A stretch of DNA of 64,000 nucleotides from Siminovitchia fordii DSM 16014 = CIP 108821 (GCF_000374565.1 NZ_KB894698.1:1-64000); one strand, 5' to 3'; numbered from the stretch's first letter, positions 53,171 to 62,011 are shown. A program made the numbers and translations. Notes: generated by a model not told the origin, from the letters alone.

Positions 53171-53350
53171 TTGTATTAAATTTACTAATGTTTTTATCAG
53201 AAAATAAAACGTTTATCAATTATTTTTAGTATTGACAGAAATTTAGCCAGCCGGTAATATTGTATTTAAGACGTACAAAATTTGCTTTCCGGATTAATTA
53301 CCTTTTTTCGGTTCAGGTAAAATAGTGCGCAACCTTATCACATAACATCG

Positions 53351-53469
53351 TTCAATAAGAAGACTGCCGAATCTGTCAACCAGCGGGTTTAACCGCGGGA
53401 CAAACGCAGAACAAACCAGTCGCTCATCCAACCCTTTTTTGTAAAGGGCTGATGGCGACTGGTTTTTTT
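53351..53469 (+). ncRNA. Leader-like structured RNA A with terminator
   Basis: A core containing AGACTGCCGAATCT, a GGTT/AACC hairpin and a CAGA segment that can close on TCTG, then a strong terminator: AAACCAGTCGC at 53413-53423 pairs with GCGACTGGTTT at 53455-53465 plus seven T, with inner CCCTTT/AAAGGG pairing. A related core and terminator occur at 61.03-61.15 kb. It lies 50 bases before a tiny Cys-rich gene. No known riboswitch class was recognised. Confidence 0.5.
53413..53469 (+). terminator. Intrinsic terminator of leader A
   Basis: An 11-bp outer stem plus an inner CCCTTT/AAAGGG stem and a run of T. As it precedes an open frame, attenuation is possible; it could also end the transcript of the sigma-54 activator gene. 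Confidence 0.85.
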
Positions 53470-53519
53470 ACGCCGGTTTTCTGATTCAACGGACAAATGA
53501 TTCTTAGGAGGAAAAGAAC

Positions 53520-53600
53520 ATGTGTCTCGCTAAATCAGGCTGTAAATTATGCGGCAACTGCAAAGGCTCTAAAGCGGCAAAAAACGATAAGAAAAAATAA
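53520..53600 (+). CDS. Tiny cysteine-rich protein
   Basis: A 26-residue product, MCLAKSGCKLCGNCKGSKAA plus a lysine-rich tail. Four cysteines form C-x5-C-x2-C-x2-C, a plausible metal-binding knot or thiol peptide. Support comes from an excellent AGGAGGA ribosome binding site eight bases before ATG, a leader-like RNA with terminator upstream, and a perfect 20-bp terminator directly behind the stop. I do not recognise a family. It is below the size limit of most gene finders. Confidence 0.6.
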   Translation: MCLAKSGCKLCGNCKGSKAAKNDKKK

Positions 53601-53607
53601 GGGGCCA

Positions 53608-53655
53608 AACGCAAAAAGAACAGGGATGATATCCCTGTTCTTTTTGCGTTCAAGG
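53608..53655 (+). terminator. Perfect 20-bp terminator hairpin
   Basis: A 20-bp exact inverted repeat, 53608-53627 against 53631-53650, loop GAT, with A and T tracts inside the stem. It closes the tiny Cys-rich gene. Confidence 0.85.
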
Positions 53656-53893
53656 GAAGTGATACGACAGACGAAGCCGGCACCAATAGAACGGGAACCT
53701 TTACGATCATCTCGCGGATAAGGCTTGTAAACCGGGAAACGGAAACAATTACACAACCAACTATTAAAAATATGTATAAGTGTTAAAAAGTATCACTGGA
53801 TTGAGTATTCAATCGGTAATGGAGTGATCACCAATGATCCCGAAAAAATGGTCTTTATCCCCACTACCTTTTCCATTTTTATCTAAACTATGT
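53656..53893. other. Gap with one very short open frame
   Basis: Open frames over 53500-53750 on both strands are products of the hairpins and not credible genes. A 20-codon frame at 53834-53896 (MIPKKWSLSPLPFPFLSKLC) has GGAG nine bases upstream; it is unrecognised and doubtful. Confidence 0.35.
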
Positions 53894-53924
53894 TGAAAAA
53901 CCAGGTTCGTAAACTTGAACCTGG
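53894..53924 (-). terminator. Intrinsic terminator of the acyl-CoA dehydrogenase-like gene
   Basis: CCAGGTTC and GAACCTGG with an eight-base loop. On the minus strand it is followed by TTTTTCA. It lies 33 bases after the minus-strand gene's stop. Confidence 0.8.
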
Positions 53925-53956
53925 CTTTTCATCAGGAATTACTGCTCCTTCTAATC

Positions 53957-55132
53957 TTATCCTAGGCTTTCCGATTTTTTCTTTCCTTGTTCAATGGCGG
54001 CCAGTGCCAGTTTTTGAATTGTCATATCGTCCATCGGCGGGTTATGCAGGCCTGCCCGAACGTCCCGGTAATACCGCTGCAACGGATTGGAGCGCTGAAG
54101 GCTTTTTGCTCCAGCCACTCGCATTGCCTTATCGACAATGGAAATCGCTGAGTTGGTAACTGTATGCTTAACCGCTCCGAGTTCATTAGCAATCAACGGT
54201 CTCCGCTCCTCATCATCGTACGCTTCGGCCACGTTGTATATGAAATGTCTTGCTCTCATCAGGTCAAGCTCGATCTCGCCTAACAAGCGCTGGACATTCG
54301 GAAGCTCGCTGATTGTTCCTTTTATACTGTTGGGCGAATGTTCGTTAGCAAATTGGATGGCGTAATCCCTAGCGGCTTGCGCGATTCCTAGATAGCAGGC
54401 TGGAATATGTAATACCCAACCGTTGATTTTGTTCCCGCGCGGGCCGTCATTGATCTCGACAAGCATAGAATCATCCGCATTGACATTATCCAAGAGTAAG
54501 TCATGGCTTTCTGTCCCTCTCATGGAGATGACGTCCCATGTTTCTTCAATGGAGAGTCCTTCAGTATCTTTATGCAATAGGAAAAATCCGATTGCTTCTT
54601 TTTCTTCAATCCAAGCGGAAGTGAGGAAATAGGTTAACGCCGGAGACATTGTAGTAAAGTTTTTCCGTCCATTGATGATCCAACGGCCATTTTCCCTTAC
54701 AGCTGTAGTACCTGGACGTCCACCCCTTGTCGGGCTGCCCGTTTGAGCTTCGCTCACAGCACGGTTCACAAGTGCTCCGTCCAGTACTTTCTTTGCGAAA
54801 AAATTTAATCGGTCGCCTGACCATAGTCTTTTCTCGTAAAGTTCGCCAACAGTACCGAGGTGCCAGCCGATGGAAAGTCCTGTAGCTGCATCAAAGCTGG
54901 CGATTGTCTCCTGCAAAAGCACCATATCATATACCCTTAATCCTTCACCGCCAAATTCTTTAGTCAAGGTCAAGCTCGTATACCCCATATTGACCAGTTC
55001 CTGAATATTCTCTTTAGGAAACTTTGCCTGTTCATCCGTTTTGGCTGATCTGCTTTTAAATTCCGCTTCTTTTTTATATAAATTGTTCAGCCATTGCTTT
55101 TGAATGTCGTTTTTTATAAATAAGTTTCTCAT
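53957..55132 (-). CDS. Acyl-CoA dehydrogenase family protein
   Basis: A 391-residue flavoprotein of the acyl-CoA dehydrogenase fold. MGYTSLTLTKEFGGEGL lies near 60; AVSEAQTGSPTRGG near 130 and INGRKNFTTMSPAL near 160 form the FAD-binding middle domain; the C-terminal helical domain follows with MRVAGAKSLQRSNPLQRYYRDVRAG. Related proteins include SfnB/DszC-like flavin monooxygenases of organosulfur use. Divergence from a cystine-type ABC transporter makes a sulfur-related role attractive, but this is inference. The frame extends to 55180; ATG 55132 is chosen because AGAGGTGAAGAG lies in front. Confidence 0.78.
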   Translation of the reverse strand: MRNLFIKNDIQKQWLNNLYKKEAEFKSRSAKTDEQAKFPKENIQELVNMGYTSLTLTKEFGGEGLRVYDMVLLQETIASFDAATGLSIGWHLGTVGELYEKRLWSGDRLNFFAKKVLDGALVNRAVSEAQTGSPTRGGRPGTTAVRENGRWIINGRKNFTTMSPALTYFLTSAWIEEKEAIGFFLLHKDTEGLSIEETWDVISMRGTESHDLLLDNVNADDSMLVEINDGPRGNKINGWVLHIPACYLGIAQAARDYAIQFANEHSPNSIKGTISELPNVQRLLGEIELDLMRARHFIYNVAEAYDDEERRPLIANELGAVKHTVTNSAISIVDKAMRVAGAKSLQRSNPLQRYYRDVRAGLHNPPMDDMTIQKLALAAIEQGKKKSESLG

Positions 55133-55271
55133 CTCTTCACCTCTAATATTGTATATGCATAAGATGCTTAAAATCAACAAATCCTATTAGTTTGATTGGT
55201 TTTAATCTTATCGAACTTGATTTTAAGCGTCAAGCTTTACTCGATAGTGAAGAAAGAGATTTAAAACCCAC

Positions 55272-55300
55272 TTTACAACTAAGAATAGTTGTGTTAATCT
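55272..55300 (+). promoter_or_regulatory. Sigma-A promoter of the ABC operon
   Basis: TTTACA, 17 bases, TAATCT, ending 37 bases before the ATPase gene. The upstream gap is rich in short inverted repeats, which could be operators for both divergent units. Confidence 0.45.
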
Positions 55301-55337
55301 TTGGGATAAATTTAAGAATAATAAAGCAGGGATCAAT

Positions 55338-56090
55338 ATGATTAAATTAAAAAAAATAAAAAAACAATTTCAAAAGAATCTTGTGTTAAACGGAATTGAT
55401 CTCGATGTGGAAAAGGGGGATGTATTAGTTATTGTCGGTCCGAGTGGATCAGGAAAAACTACTTTGCTCAGATGTATCAACTATTTGGAGCGCCCTGATG
55501 AAGGTTCCATTACAATCGATGGGTTTACTGTCCAAGGAAAGCATGCATCAAAGCGTGATGTGCTTGCTTTAAGAAGAAAGACAGCCATGGTTTTCCAGCA
55601 TTACAATTTATTCAAAAACAAGACTGTTGTGGAAAACGTAATGGAGGGGCTCATCGTGGCAAAAAAGATCCCCAAAAAAGAAGCGAAGGAAATCAGTGCC
55701 TCTTTATTGGAGAAGGTCGGACTGGCGGAAAAAATGGATGAGTATCCTTCTCAGCTTTCAGGGGGACAGCAACAGCGTGTGGGCATTGCCCGGGCATTGG
55801 CATTAAATCCGTCTGTTATTTTATTTGATGAACCGACCTCTGCATTGGATCCTGAGATGGTTGGCGAAGTGCTTTCCATCATCAAACAGATTGCCAAAGA
55901 AGGGATAACGATGGTTGTCGTCACACACGAGATTGATTTTGCCAGAGAAGTGGCAAACCGTGTCGTTTTCATGGACGGAGGAAGTATCATCGAGCAAGGA
56001 TCTCCTGAAGAAGTATTGATACATCCACAGCATGAACGAACGAAAAGATTTTTAAAGAGACTGGTCAAAGAACCGGATTATGCGATTTAG
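55338..56090 (+). CDS. Polar amino acid ABC transporter ATP-binding protein
   Basis: A 250-residue ABC ATPase of the GlnQ/TcyN type. Walker [10 protein letters not shown] near 35, Q-loop [17 protein letters not shown], signature [16 protein letters not shown] near 140 and Walker [20 protein letters not shown] are all intact. It energises the two permeases downstream. First gene of a four-gene operon whose binding protein begins 10 bases after its stop. A sulfur-containing amino acid such as cystine is a good guess, given the divergent flavoprotein. Confidence 0.92.
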   Translation: MIKLKKIKKQFQKNLVLNGIDLDVEKGDVLVIVGPSGSGKTTLLRCINYLERPDEGSITIDGFTVQGKHASKRDVLALRRKTAMVFQHYNLFKNKTVVENVMEGLIVAKKIPKKEAKEISASLLEKVGLAEKMDEYPSQLSGGQQQRVGIARALALNPSVILFDEPTSALDPEMVGEVLSIIKQIAKEGITMVVVTHEIDFAREVANRVVFMDGGSIIEQGSPEEVLIHPQHERTKRFLKRLVKEPDYAI

Positions 56091-56099
56091 GGGAGGAAC

Positions 56100-56954
56100 A
56101 TGGGGATGAAGAAATTATGGGCAGGAGCAGTGGCGTTATTAGGTTTTATATTTATTATTTCTGGCTGCTCCCAAAGTACAGCAAAGGAATCGGATGATGG
56201 AAAAAAAGTGGTCAAAATCGCGATCAGCGACGAAGTCAATCCTCCATTTTTATATGCCGATGAAAATAACGAACCAATCGGATATGATATCGACTATTTG
56301 AAGGAAGTAGAAAAAAAGCTGCCGGATTATAAATTCGAATACATTTGGGGAGAGGAAGAGTCCAATCTCGTCGGTGTGGACACGGGAAAATATGATTTTG
56401 CCATAAACTGGTTCTTCAAAAATCCGGAAAGACAGGAAAAATTCCTTTACCCAGAGCACGAATTTGGCTACTCTTTGACTTCTCTGGTAACCAAGAAAGA
56501 CAGAGATGATATTAAAACATTGGATGATATGGTTGGGAAAAAATTTCCACCAGTTTCTCCAAGCGGCGGGTTAAGAGCAATCTTGAATTCCTATAATGAC
56601 CAGCATCCAGATGATCCTCTAACATTGGAAAGTATGGATTCTCCGTCAAATGCAGAAAATTTGAAAATGGTGGATAAAGGAAAAGCGGACGCCATGTTCA
56701 TCAATGTAACGACATTCAATGAAATTCAAAAGGAATTAAATCTCAATCTTAAGGTCGCTGGCATCATATCCAAAGAACCGATTTTTACAGTTTACAGCAA
56801 AGAAAATGCGGAACTTGCAAAAGAGATTGACCAGGCAACTGTTGAACTAACAGAAGACGGCACATTATCCAAACTGGCTGAAAAATGGTTTGGGGTAGAC
56901 TTCTTCCAGGATCTTGAGTATATCAATGAAGAAGGATTTAATTTTGAAAAGTAA
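56100..56954 (+). CDS. Amino acid ABC transporter solute-binding lipoprotein
   Basis: A 284-residue family 3 solute-binding protein. Signal peptide with lipobox (FIFIISGCSQS, Cys23 counting from the first ATG), then VKIAISDEVNPPFLYADENNEPIGYDIDYLKEVEKK, typical of TcyJ/TcyK-like cystine-binding proteins. AGGGGAGG lies in front of two in-frame ATG codons at 56100 and 56106; spacing favours the second slightly. A hairpin follows before the permease genes. Confidence 0.88.
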   Translation: MGMKKLWAGAVALLGFIFIISGCSQSTAKESDDGKKVVKIAISDEVNPPFLYADENNEPIGYDIDYLKEVEKKLPDYKFEYIWGEEESNLVGVDTGKYDFAINWFFKNPERQEKFLYPEHEFGYSLTSLVTKKDRDDIKTLDDMVGKKFPPVSPSGGLRAILNSYNDQHPDDPLTLESMDSPSNAENLKMVDKGKADAMFINVTTFNEIQKELNLNLKVAGIISKEPIFTVYSKENAELAKEIDQATVELTEDGTLSKLAEKWFGVDFFQDLEYINEEGFNFEK

Positions 56955-56963
56955 ATCCGACTT

Positions 56964-57000
56964 TCCGTATTGGGTTGCTTAACAGCTCAATACGGATTTT
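56964..57000 (+). terminator. Intra-operon hairpin after the binding protein
   Basis: TCCGTATTG pairs with CAATACGGA, followed by only four T. It probably gives partial termination or mRNA protection so that the binding protein is made in excess. Confidence 0.65.
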
Positions 57001-57019
57001 CATTAGGTGGTGAATTTTA

Positions 57020-57721
57020 ATGACTTCCGGGCTAGCGGGCTGGATTGATTTATTTATAAAAGTACTTGAAAAGCTTCCGCTCACTTTACTTATGCTGGGG
57101 CTATCTTTATTCTTTTCTATTATTCTCGGTGTAGCGGTTGCCGTTATCCGGATTCAGAAACAACCCGTTCTCTATCAATTGGCGACCTTTTATTTATCTT
57201 TTACACGTTGTACACCGTTGCTTGTCCAGTTGTTTCTAGTTTACTTCGGACTTCCGCAACTCCTTTTGGCCTTTAACATTGATATCAATGGATGGGACCG
57301 TCTTGTCTTCCTTATCATTGCTTTTTCGTTTCATACAGCTGCTTATTTATCAGAGGTGTTCAGATCTGCATATCTTGCTGTCGGGCAGGATCAACTGGAA
57401 GCGGCATACAGTGTCGGAATGAGTTACCCGCAGGCACTATTCAGGATCATATTGCCGCAGGCTTTTGTCATTTCACTGCCTAATCTGGGAAACAACATTA
57501 TTGAACTGTTAAAAGATACATCGTTGGCTTTTACGATCGGAATTATCGATATCATGGGTCAGGTCAGAATTATCCTCGGCAACAACCACGGCATGGGAAT
57601 GTTCCAGATCTATGTCGTGATTTCCTTGGTATATTGGGGAACGTGTATTTTGATAGAAAGTGTCATCGGCTATTTGGAAAAAGTATTTAAAAAAGGCCGG
57701 GTGAGTTTATCAAGGCAATAA
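57020..57721 (+). CDS. Amino acid ABC transporter permease 1
   Basis: A 233-residue HisM/GlnP-type permease with about five helices. TRCTPLLVQLFLVYFGLP near 58-75 and the EAA loop LEAAYSVGMSYPQALFRIILPQAF near 128-152 contact the ATPase. It pairs with the next gene as a heterodimer. ATTAGGTGGTG ribosome binding site. Confidence 0.9.
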   Translation: MTSGLAGWIDLFIKVLEKLPLTLLMLGLSLFFSIILGVAVAVIRIQKQPVLYQLATFYLSFTRCTPLLVQLFLVYFGLPQLLLAFNIDINGWDRLVFLIIAFSFHTAAYLSEVFRSAYLAVGQDQLEAAYSVGMSYPQALFRIILPQAFVISLPNLGNNIIELLKDTSLAFTIGIIDIMGQVRIILGNNHGMGMFQIYVVISLVYWGTCILIESVIGYLEKVFKKGRVSLSRQ

Positions 57722-57742
57722 TATAAGAAGGGAGGGTCAACG

Positions 57743-58471
57743 TTGCTTTTCTCAATCATTAATCTGGAATTTGCGCTTGAACAATTTCCGGAGGTATTAA
57801 AAGGAGTGCCTGCAACACTGGCCATTGCGGTTGTTGCAATGATTTTCGGGCTGGTTTTCGGCCTTTTGATTGCTTTGTGCAGAATTTATCAAGTCCCAGT
57901 ATTGAATCGTTTTTTTATCGTCTATATTTCCTTTATCAGAGGAACACCGTTACTAGTCCAGTTGTATGTGTTTTTTTATGGTGTGCCAGTCCTTCTTGAG
58001 TTTCTGAACGAACAAACGGGAACAAGTTTTGATGCTTCGGAAATATCTCCATTGATTTATGCCTTCATCGCTTTTACATTGAATACTTCGGCGTATCAGG
58101 CGGAGATTTTTCGTTCGTCTATCAATGCGGTTAGCGCCGGACAGATGGAAGCTGCACAATCAGTGGGAATGACAACAGCGCAAGGGCTCTGGAGAATTAT
58201 TTTACCGCAGGCATTTGTTGTGGCCCTTCCCAACTTGGGAAACACCTTTATCGGTCTCATTAAAGCTACATCACTTGCATTTGCTGTAAAAGTGGTTGAG
58301 ATTTTGGCAATAGCCAGAATCATTGCCAATGACGGTTACAGGTTCCTGGAAATGTATCTGGTTGCCTCACTTATCTATTGGGTCATCTCCTGGGTTTTTG
58401 AAGTGCTGTTTGCGGTGGCCGAAAAGAAAATGAGGCGTTATGAAGACCGGGCTGCAGGAGAGGCTGCGTAA
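57743..58471 (+). CDS. Amino acid ABC transporter permease 2
   Basis: A 242-residue HisM/GlnP-type permease. IRGTPLLVQLYVFFYGVP near 68-85 and the EAA loop MEAAQSVGMTTAQGLWRIILPQAF near 140-163. TTG start behind GGGAGGG. Partner of the preceding permease; the operon ends at a terminator about 30 bases later. Confidence 0.9.
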   Translation: MLFSIINLEFALEQFPEVLKGVPATLAIAVVAMIFGLVFGLLIALCRIYQVPVLNRFFIVYISFIRGTPLLVQLYVFFYGVPVLLEFLNEQTGTSFDASEISPLIYAFIAFTLNTSAYQAEIFRSSINAVSAGQMEAAQSVGMTTAQGLWRIILPQAFVVALPNLGNTFIGLIKATSLAFAVKVVEILAIARIIANDGYRFLEMYLVASLIYWVISWVFEVLFAVAEKKMRRYEDRAAGEAA

Positions 58472-58498
58472 TGTAAAAAGAAGATCGGTGAATAAACT

Positions 58499-58550
58499 GC
58501 ACCCGGATTTTTTGGAAACCATCTAAAATTTCGGAGTGCTTTTTTTATGG
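58499..58550 (+). terminator. Intrinsic terminator of the ABC operon
   Basis: GCAC-CCG against CGG-GTGC with an internal mismatch and a long loop, then eight T. Confidence 0.6.
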
Positions 58551-59126
58551 CTAGGTATTACGTTTGAATTAGAATAACCGATATTTAAGGAGGAATGAAG
58601 GCTACAATACAACCCCGAATAAAACAGGAGATACTACAGTGTCTTGGTAATAGATTGGAAAAAATATATAGATAAAGCTGTCTTACATTGTTATACAAAT
58701 CATCCAATATAAATTGGAGGTAAATGGAACGTCTATCAATTGAAATTGCTAAACTATTAAATCAAGGATACTTTTTGGCAATGGCAACAATAAAGGGAAT
58801 AGACGCCCTGATACAAAAGAAAAGGACATCTATTCATGAAAAAAGAGCAAGGTATTATGAAGGCAGTTATTAAAAATTAGCTGGTACTCCAAGCTGCACA
58901 TGCTATGACTGGATAAAAAATTGATACCTCTGATAAAGATGTGCCTTTAAAGAAACTCAATCGGCAGTGTATAGTGGGGCAAGGTCGTACGGCTAACGCA
59001 CCATTTTGTAATGAACTCGATACCTTATACAACTTATTCATCACATGATGCAGGATGATATATAAGTTTTAGAATGGCATGTTTCTTTCATAATTGCCCA
59101 TAAGGTACATACCTGTGCTTCAATTA
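58551..59126. other. Gap with one short open frame
   Basis: A 49-codon frame at 58724-58873 (MERLSIEIAKLLNQGYFLAM) has GGAGG only three bases before ATG. It resembles no family I know and may be a real small protein or a remnant. The rest, up to the argJ stop, shows no coding signal. Confidence 0.35.
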
Positions 59127-60302
59127 TCAAGTCGTGTATTCTCCATTGATCCTTACATAATCGTAAGATAAATCACAACCCCAGCCGGTCGCTTTACCTG
59201 GACCGCTTCCAAGAGAGATGGAAATGACAATCTCATTGCTTTCCAAGTAATTTGTGAGTTCCTTCAGATTCGAGTCTGCCGGTTCTCCATTCCTAAACAC
59301 AGTAAGGTCACCAAATGCCACGGAAACCTTCTCCCGTTCAATAGGATACTTTGCATTTCCAATGGTTGAAATAATCCTTCCCCAGTTGGGGTCCGATCCG
59401 AAGATCGCCGTTTTGACTAACGGCGAGTTGATGATCGACTTCATCATCACTTTAGCTTCATCATCGTTTTTGGCACCTTCCACTCGTACCTCGACAAGCT
59501 TGGTGGCACCTTCCCCATCCTTTGCCAAGTCTTTGGCCAGGCTGATCAACATATCGGTCAGTGCTTTCTCGAATTTTTCAAGGTCAACCGGGCCTGCGAG
59601 CCCGTTTGCCATTGCTGCGACAGTATCGCTTGTGCTCGTGTCTCCGTCGACAGAAACCATATTGAAAGAGACATCCACCGCCCGTTTCAACATTGTTTTA
59701 AGCACTTCTTGTTCAATTTTAGCATCAGTCATAATATAGCTGAGCATTGTCGCCATGTTCGGCTCAATCATGCCAGAACCTTTTGCAATGGCACATAAAG
59801 TGGTGCCATCGATTTTTTTGGAGCGGAATTTTGCAAAGGTATCCGTAGTCATAATGGCTTCAGCAGAGTCCTTCAGACCATCTTTTTTCAACTCGCTTTT
59901 CAAGCCTGGAATTCCATCAACAATTCTTTGGACCGGTAGCGGGACGCCGATGACCCCTGTCGAGGAAGGGAGAATGTCTTCAGGATTAATCGTTAATTCT
60001 TCCGCAACTGCTGAAATGATTGTATGAACATCCTTAATTCCTTGTTTTCCTGTCGCGACATTCGCATTTTTGCTATTGATGACGAATGCTTGGAGAAAGC
60101 CATCTTTAATATGTTCTTTTCCGACAGTTACTGGTGCACCGCAAAATTGGTTTTTTGTAAACATGGCAGCCGCTGCTGCGCGAGTTTCGGAGTAAATGAC
60201 AGTAAAATCAGGTGTGTTGTCTTTTATCCCAAGTTTTTTCGCGCATGAATAAAAGCCCTTTGGAAGCAGTGTATTATCCATTGTAAGTTCTCCTATCTTC
60301 AT
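59127..60302 (-). CDS. argJ: Arginine biosynthesis bifunctional protein ArgJ
   Basis: A 391-residue ornithine acetyltransferase. The self-cleavage site with nucleophilic threonine is in GSGMIEPNMATMLSYI near 185-200, TSDTVAAMANG near 225, and the end shows GWGCDLSYDYVRINGEYTT. ArgJ moves acetyl from N-acetylornithine to glutamate, closing the acetyl cycle of arginine synthesis; some forms also use acetyl-CoA. It is not in an arg operon here; instead an ArgA-like acetyltransferase is divergent from it 157 bases away. The frame may start at MDNTLL, seven codons in; GATAGGAGAAC favours one of the early ATGs. Confidence 0.9.
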   Translation of the reverse strand: MKIGELTMDNTLLPKGFYSCAKKLGIKDNTPDFTVIYSETRAAAAAMFTKNQFCGAPVTVGKEHIKDGFLQAFVINSKNANVATGKQGIKDVHTIISAVAEELTINPEDILPSSTGVIGVPLPVQRIVDGIPGLKSELKKDGLKDSAEAIMTTDTFAKFRSKKIDGTTLCAIAKGSGMIEPNMATMLSYIMTDAKIEQEVLKTMLKRAVDVSFNMVSVDGDTSTSDTVAAMANGLAGPVDLEKFEKALTDMLISLAKDLAKDGEGATKLVEVRVEGAKNDDEAKVMMKSIINSPLVKTAIFGSDPNWGRIISTIGNAKYPIEREKVSVAFGDLTVFRNGEPADSNLKELTNYLESNEIVISISLGSGPGKATGWGCDLSYDYVRINGEYTT

Positions 60303-60459
60303 TATTTTCCATTTAAGAATATTATACAGGGGTCTTCATAAAAAGAAAGGTATAATTGAATAATTATTAGATAAAATGAATATTTATTTAAAAATCTATT
60401 GACTTTCCTTCTCCAATCGGTAAGATTAACATTATATATTGAATCAAAAGGTGATGAAA

Positions 60460-60915
60460 ATGATCGCAGTCCGTAAGGCTGTTCTCAAGGATATTGATAA
60501 AGTCTATGCGCTTGTCAACCAGTATGCCAACGAGGAGCTGCTGCTTCCCAGAACACGTGAATCTCTCATCATAAATATACAATCCATATTCGTAGCGGAA
60601 GAAAAGGGTGAAGTTCTTGGGGTTGCCTGCCTTGCTGTCCTTGGGCAGGACATGGCGGAAATTCGTTCTCTCGCAGTTGACGAAAAGGCGCAGGGGCGTG
60701 GTGTTGGAAAAATATTGGTGTCTAAAATTATTGAAGAAACAAAAAAAATAGGGATTTCCAAGTTGATTTCGTTAACTTATCAAGTTACGTTTTTTAAGAA
60801 ATGCGGGTTTGAAATTATACAAAAGGAAGAGATGCCCCAAAAGGTCTGGACAGATTGCATCCATTGTCCAAAATTTCCAGCATGTGATGAAGTGGCAATG
60901 GCAATCACCTTTTAA
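60460..60915 (+). CDS. GNAT acetyltransferase, short ArgA-like
   Basis: A 151-residue GNAT protein. The acetyl-CoA loop is AVDEKAQGRGVGKILVSKI near 75-90, and the C-terminal KVWTDCIHCPKFPACDEVAM with LTYQVTFFKKCGF matches short N-acetylglutamate-synthase-like proteins. Divergence from argJ supports a role in making N-acetylglutamate. ATG 60460 follows AAAGGTGA; the frame itself runs back to a TTG at 60439. Confidence 0.8.
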   Translation: MIAVRKAVLKDIDKVYALVNQYANEELLLPRTRESLIINIQSIFVAEEKGEVLGVACLAVLGQDMAEIRSLAVDEKAQGRGVGKILVSKIIEETKKIGISKLISLTYQVTFFKKCGFEIIQKEEMPQKVWTDCIHCPKFPACDEVAMAITF

Positions 60916-61021
60916 AAAGATAGGGAAAAAATATGTCTTATTCCTGAAAAATTAGATTGACAGTTTCTTTATATAGTTGCTATATTTATATCGTCATAGA
61001 TATTCATGACTGAATAACACT

Positions 61022-61151
61022 ATTTAAGAAAGACTGTCGAATCTAACCGGACTTTGTTGGAGAAGCAAAGCCTAACGTAGATTAGAGCCAGTTTACTTAG
61101 TAAATGACCGTTACTGAAAAAGGGGCATTTAAGGTAAAACTGGCTTTTTTA
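61022..61151 (+). ncRNA. Leader-like structured RNA B with terminator
   Basis: It shares AGACTGTCGAATCT with RNA A at 53.36 kb. AATCT can close on AGATT about 30 bases later, enclosing a CTTTG/CAAAG hairpin. A terminator follows: GCCAGTTTAC at 61087-61096 pairs with GTAAAACTGGC at 61134-61144 (one bulge) and then six T. No gene with a convincing ribosome binding site follows closely. Confidence 0.5.
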
Positions 61152-62011
61152 TTGCTTAGGAAAGCGTAAAGCAGTAGGGACATTCTGTTCGGCTACTGTG
61201 CCCAATCCTTAAAGGGGATAAGCGGACTCCTGTTGACTTATGAACTGTTTTCAATTTCTCGGGAATCTTCTTGATAGCCCATGCTAAGGCAGGGGGGCTT
61301 AAGCTTTTCTTTTATGCTTTGCATTTTTATCTAAAAAGGCTTGTCGTTGTTTATTCATCGGGAATAGGTCAAAAGCTGTGGAAGAACTATCCCCAAAGGA
61401 TTGAACAGCATAAAAGGAAATTATATCAATTCTGCAAGCGGTTCACTTTCTAAGAATGCTAGGTGAATGTGCACATTCATTTCGTGAGATGCACCGTGTC
61501 AAATATACAGTTTTAATCATCACCTACGATCAGTGCCATTCAGGACCGACTGTCAAAGTTTGTCTTATTCGTGTTTTCGCATGGTGCCGCATCAGGTATA
61601 TCCAGTCTAGGCACAATAACTTTGTGACCGGAGGTTTTTCCAAGCTGGTATTTATAAACAGCGTTACAAAAGAAATGAAAACGCCATTAAAATGGCCAGA
61701 AAGACACGGGCAAACCGGGGAATCGCAGTTTTCAGCCGTACCTTTACGGATGACCTTACGGGGAAGTCATGGTTTATCATTCGGTCCCATTCCAAGCAAG
61801 ATCTACAGGCTTCCACATCTATACTATGTAAAAAAACAATTGTAGGAAGCAAATGAGCTGATGTCAAATAGACTTGTAGAACATATTTCAGTGAAGCCGA
61901 TGAAGATTCCAGCAGTCTTGATAGAGTTCGTCCAGGTGCAAAGTTATTTGTTGTCTCGAGTTTTAAAAGATGAATCAGGAATATTATGGAGATTCAGGGA
62001 GAGTGAACATT
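61152..62011. other. 860-base gap with decayed coding sequence
   Basis: Several frames of 60-130 codons exist but none has a ribosome binding site or family match. A frame that stays open from about 61620 to the TGA at 61856 reads RNENAIKMARKTRANRGIAV and then FTDDLTGKSWFIIRSHSKQD, which looks like real but 5'-decayed protein sequence. I could not identify it. Confidence 0.35.

Noticed and set aside
53381-53400. T-box antiterminator (GGGTTTAACCGCGGGA)
   Set aside because: It resembles the GGGTGGNACCGCG motif only partly, and no specifier loop or tRNA-synthetase-type gene follows.
53420-53460. Fluoride riboswitch-like GGGCTGATGGC
   Set aside because: The match sits inside a terminator stem; the rest of the fluoride aptamer is absent.
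53497-53756. Open frames of 68-74 codons on both strands
   Set aside because: They run through two perfect hairpins and mirror each other; they are by-products of inverted repeats.
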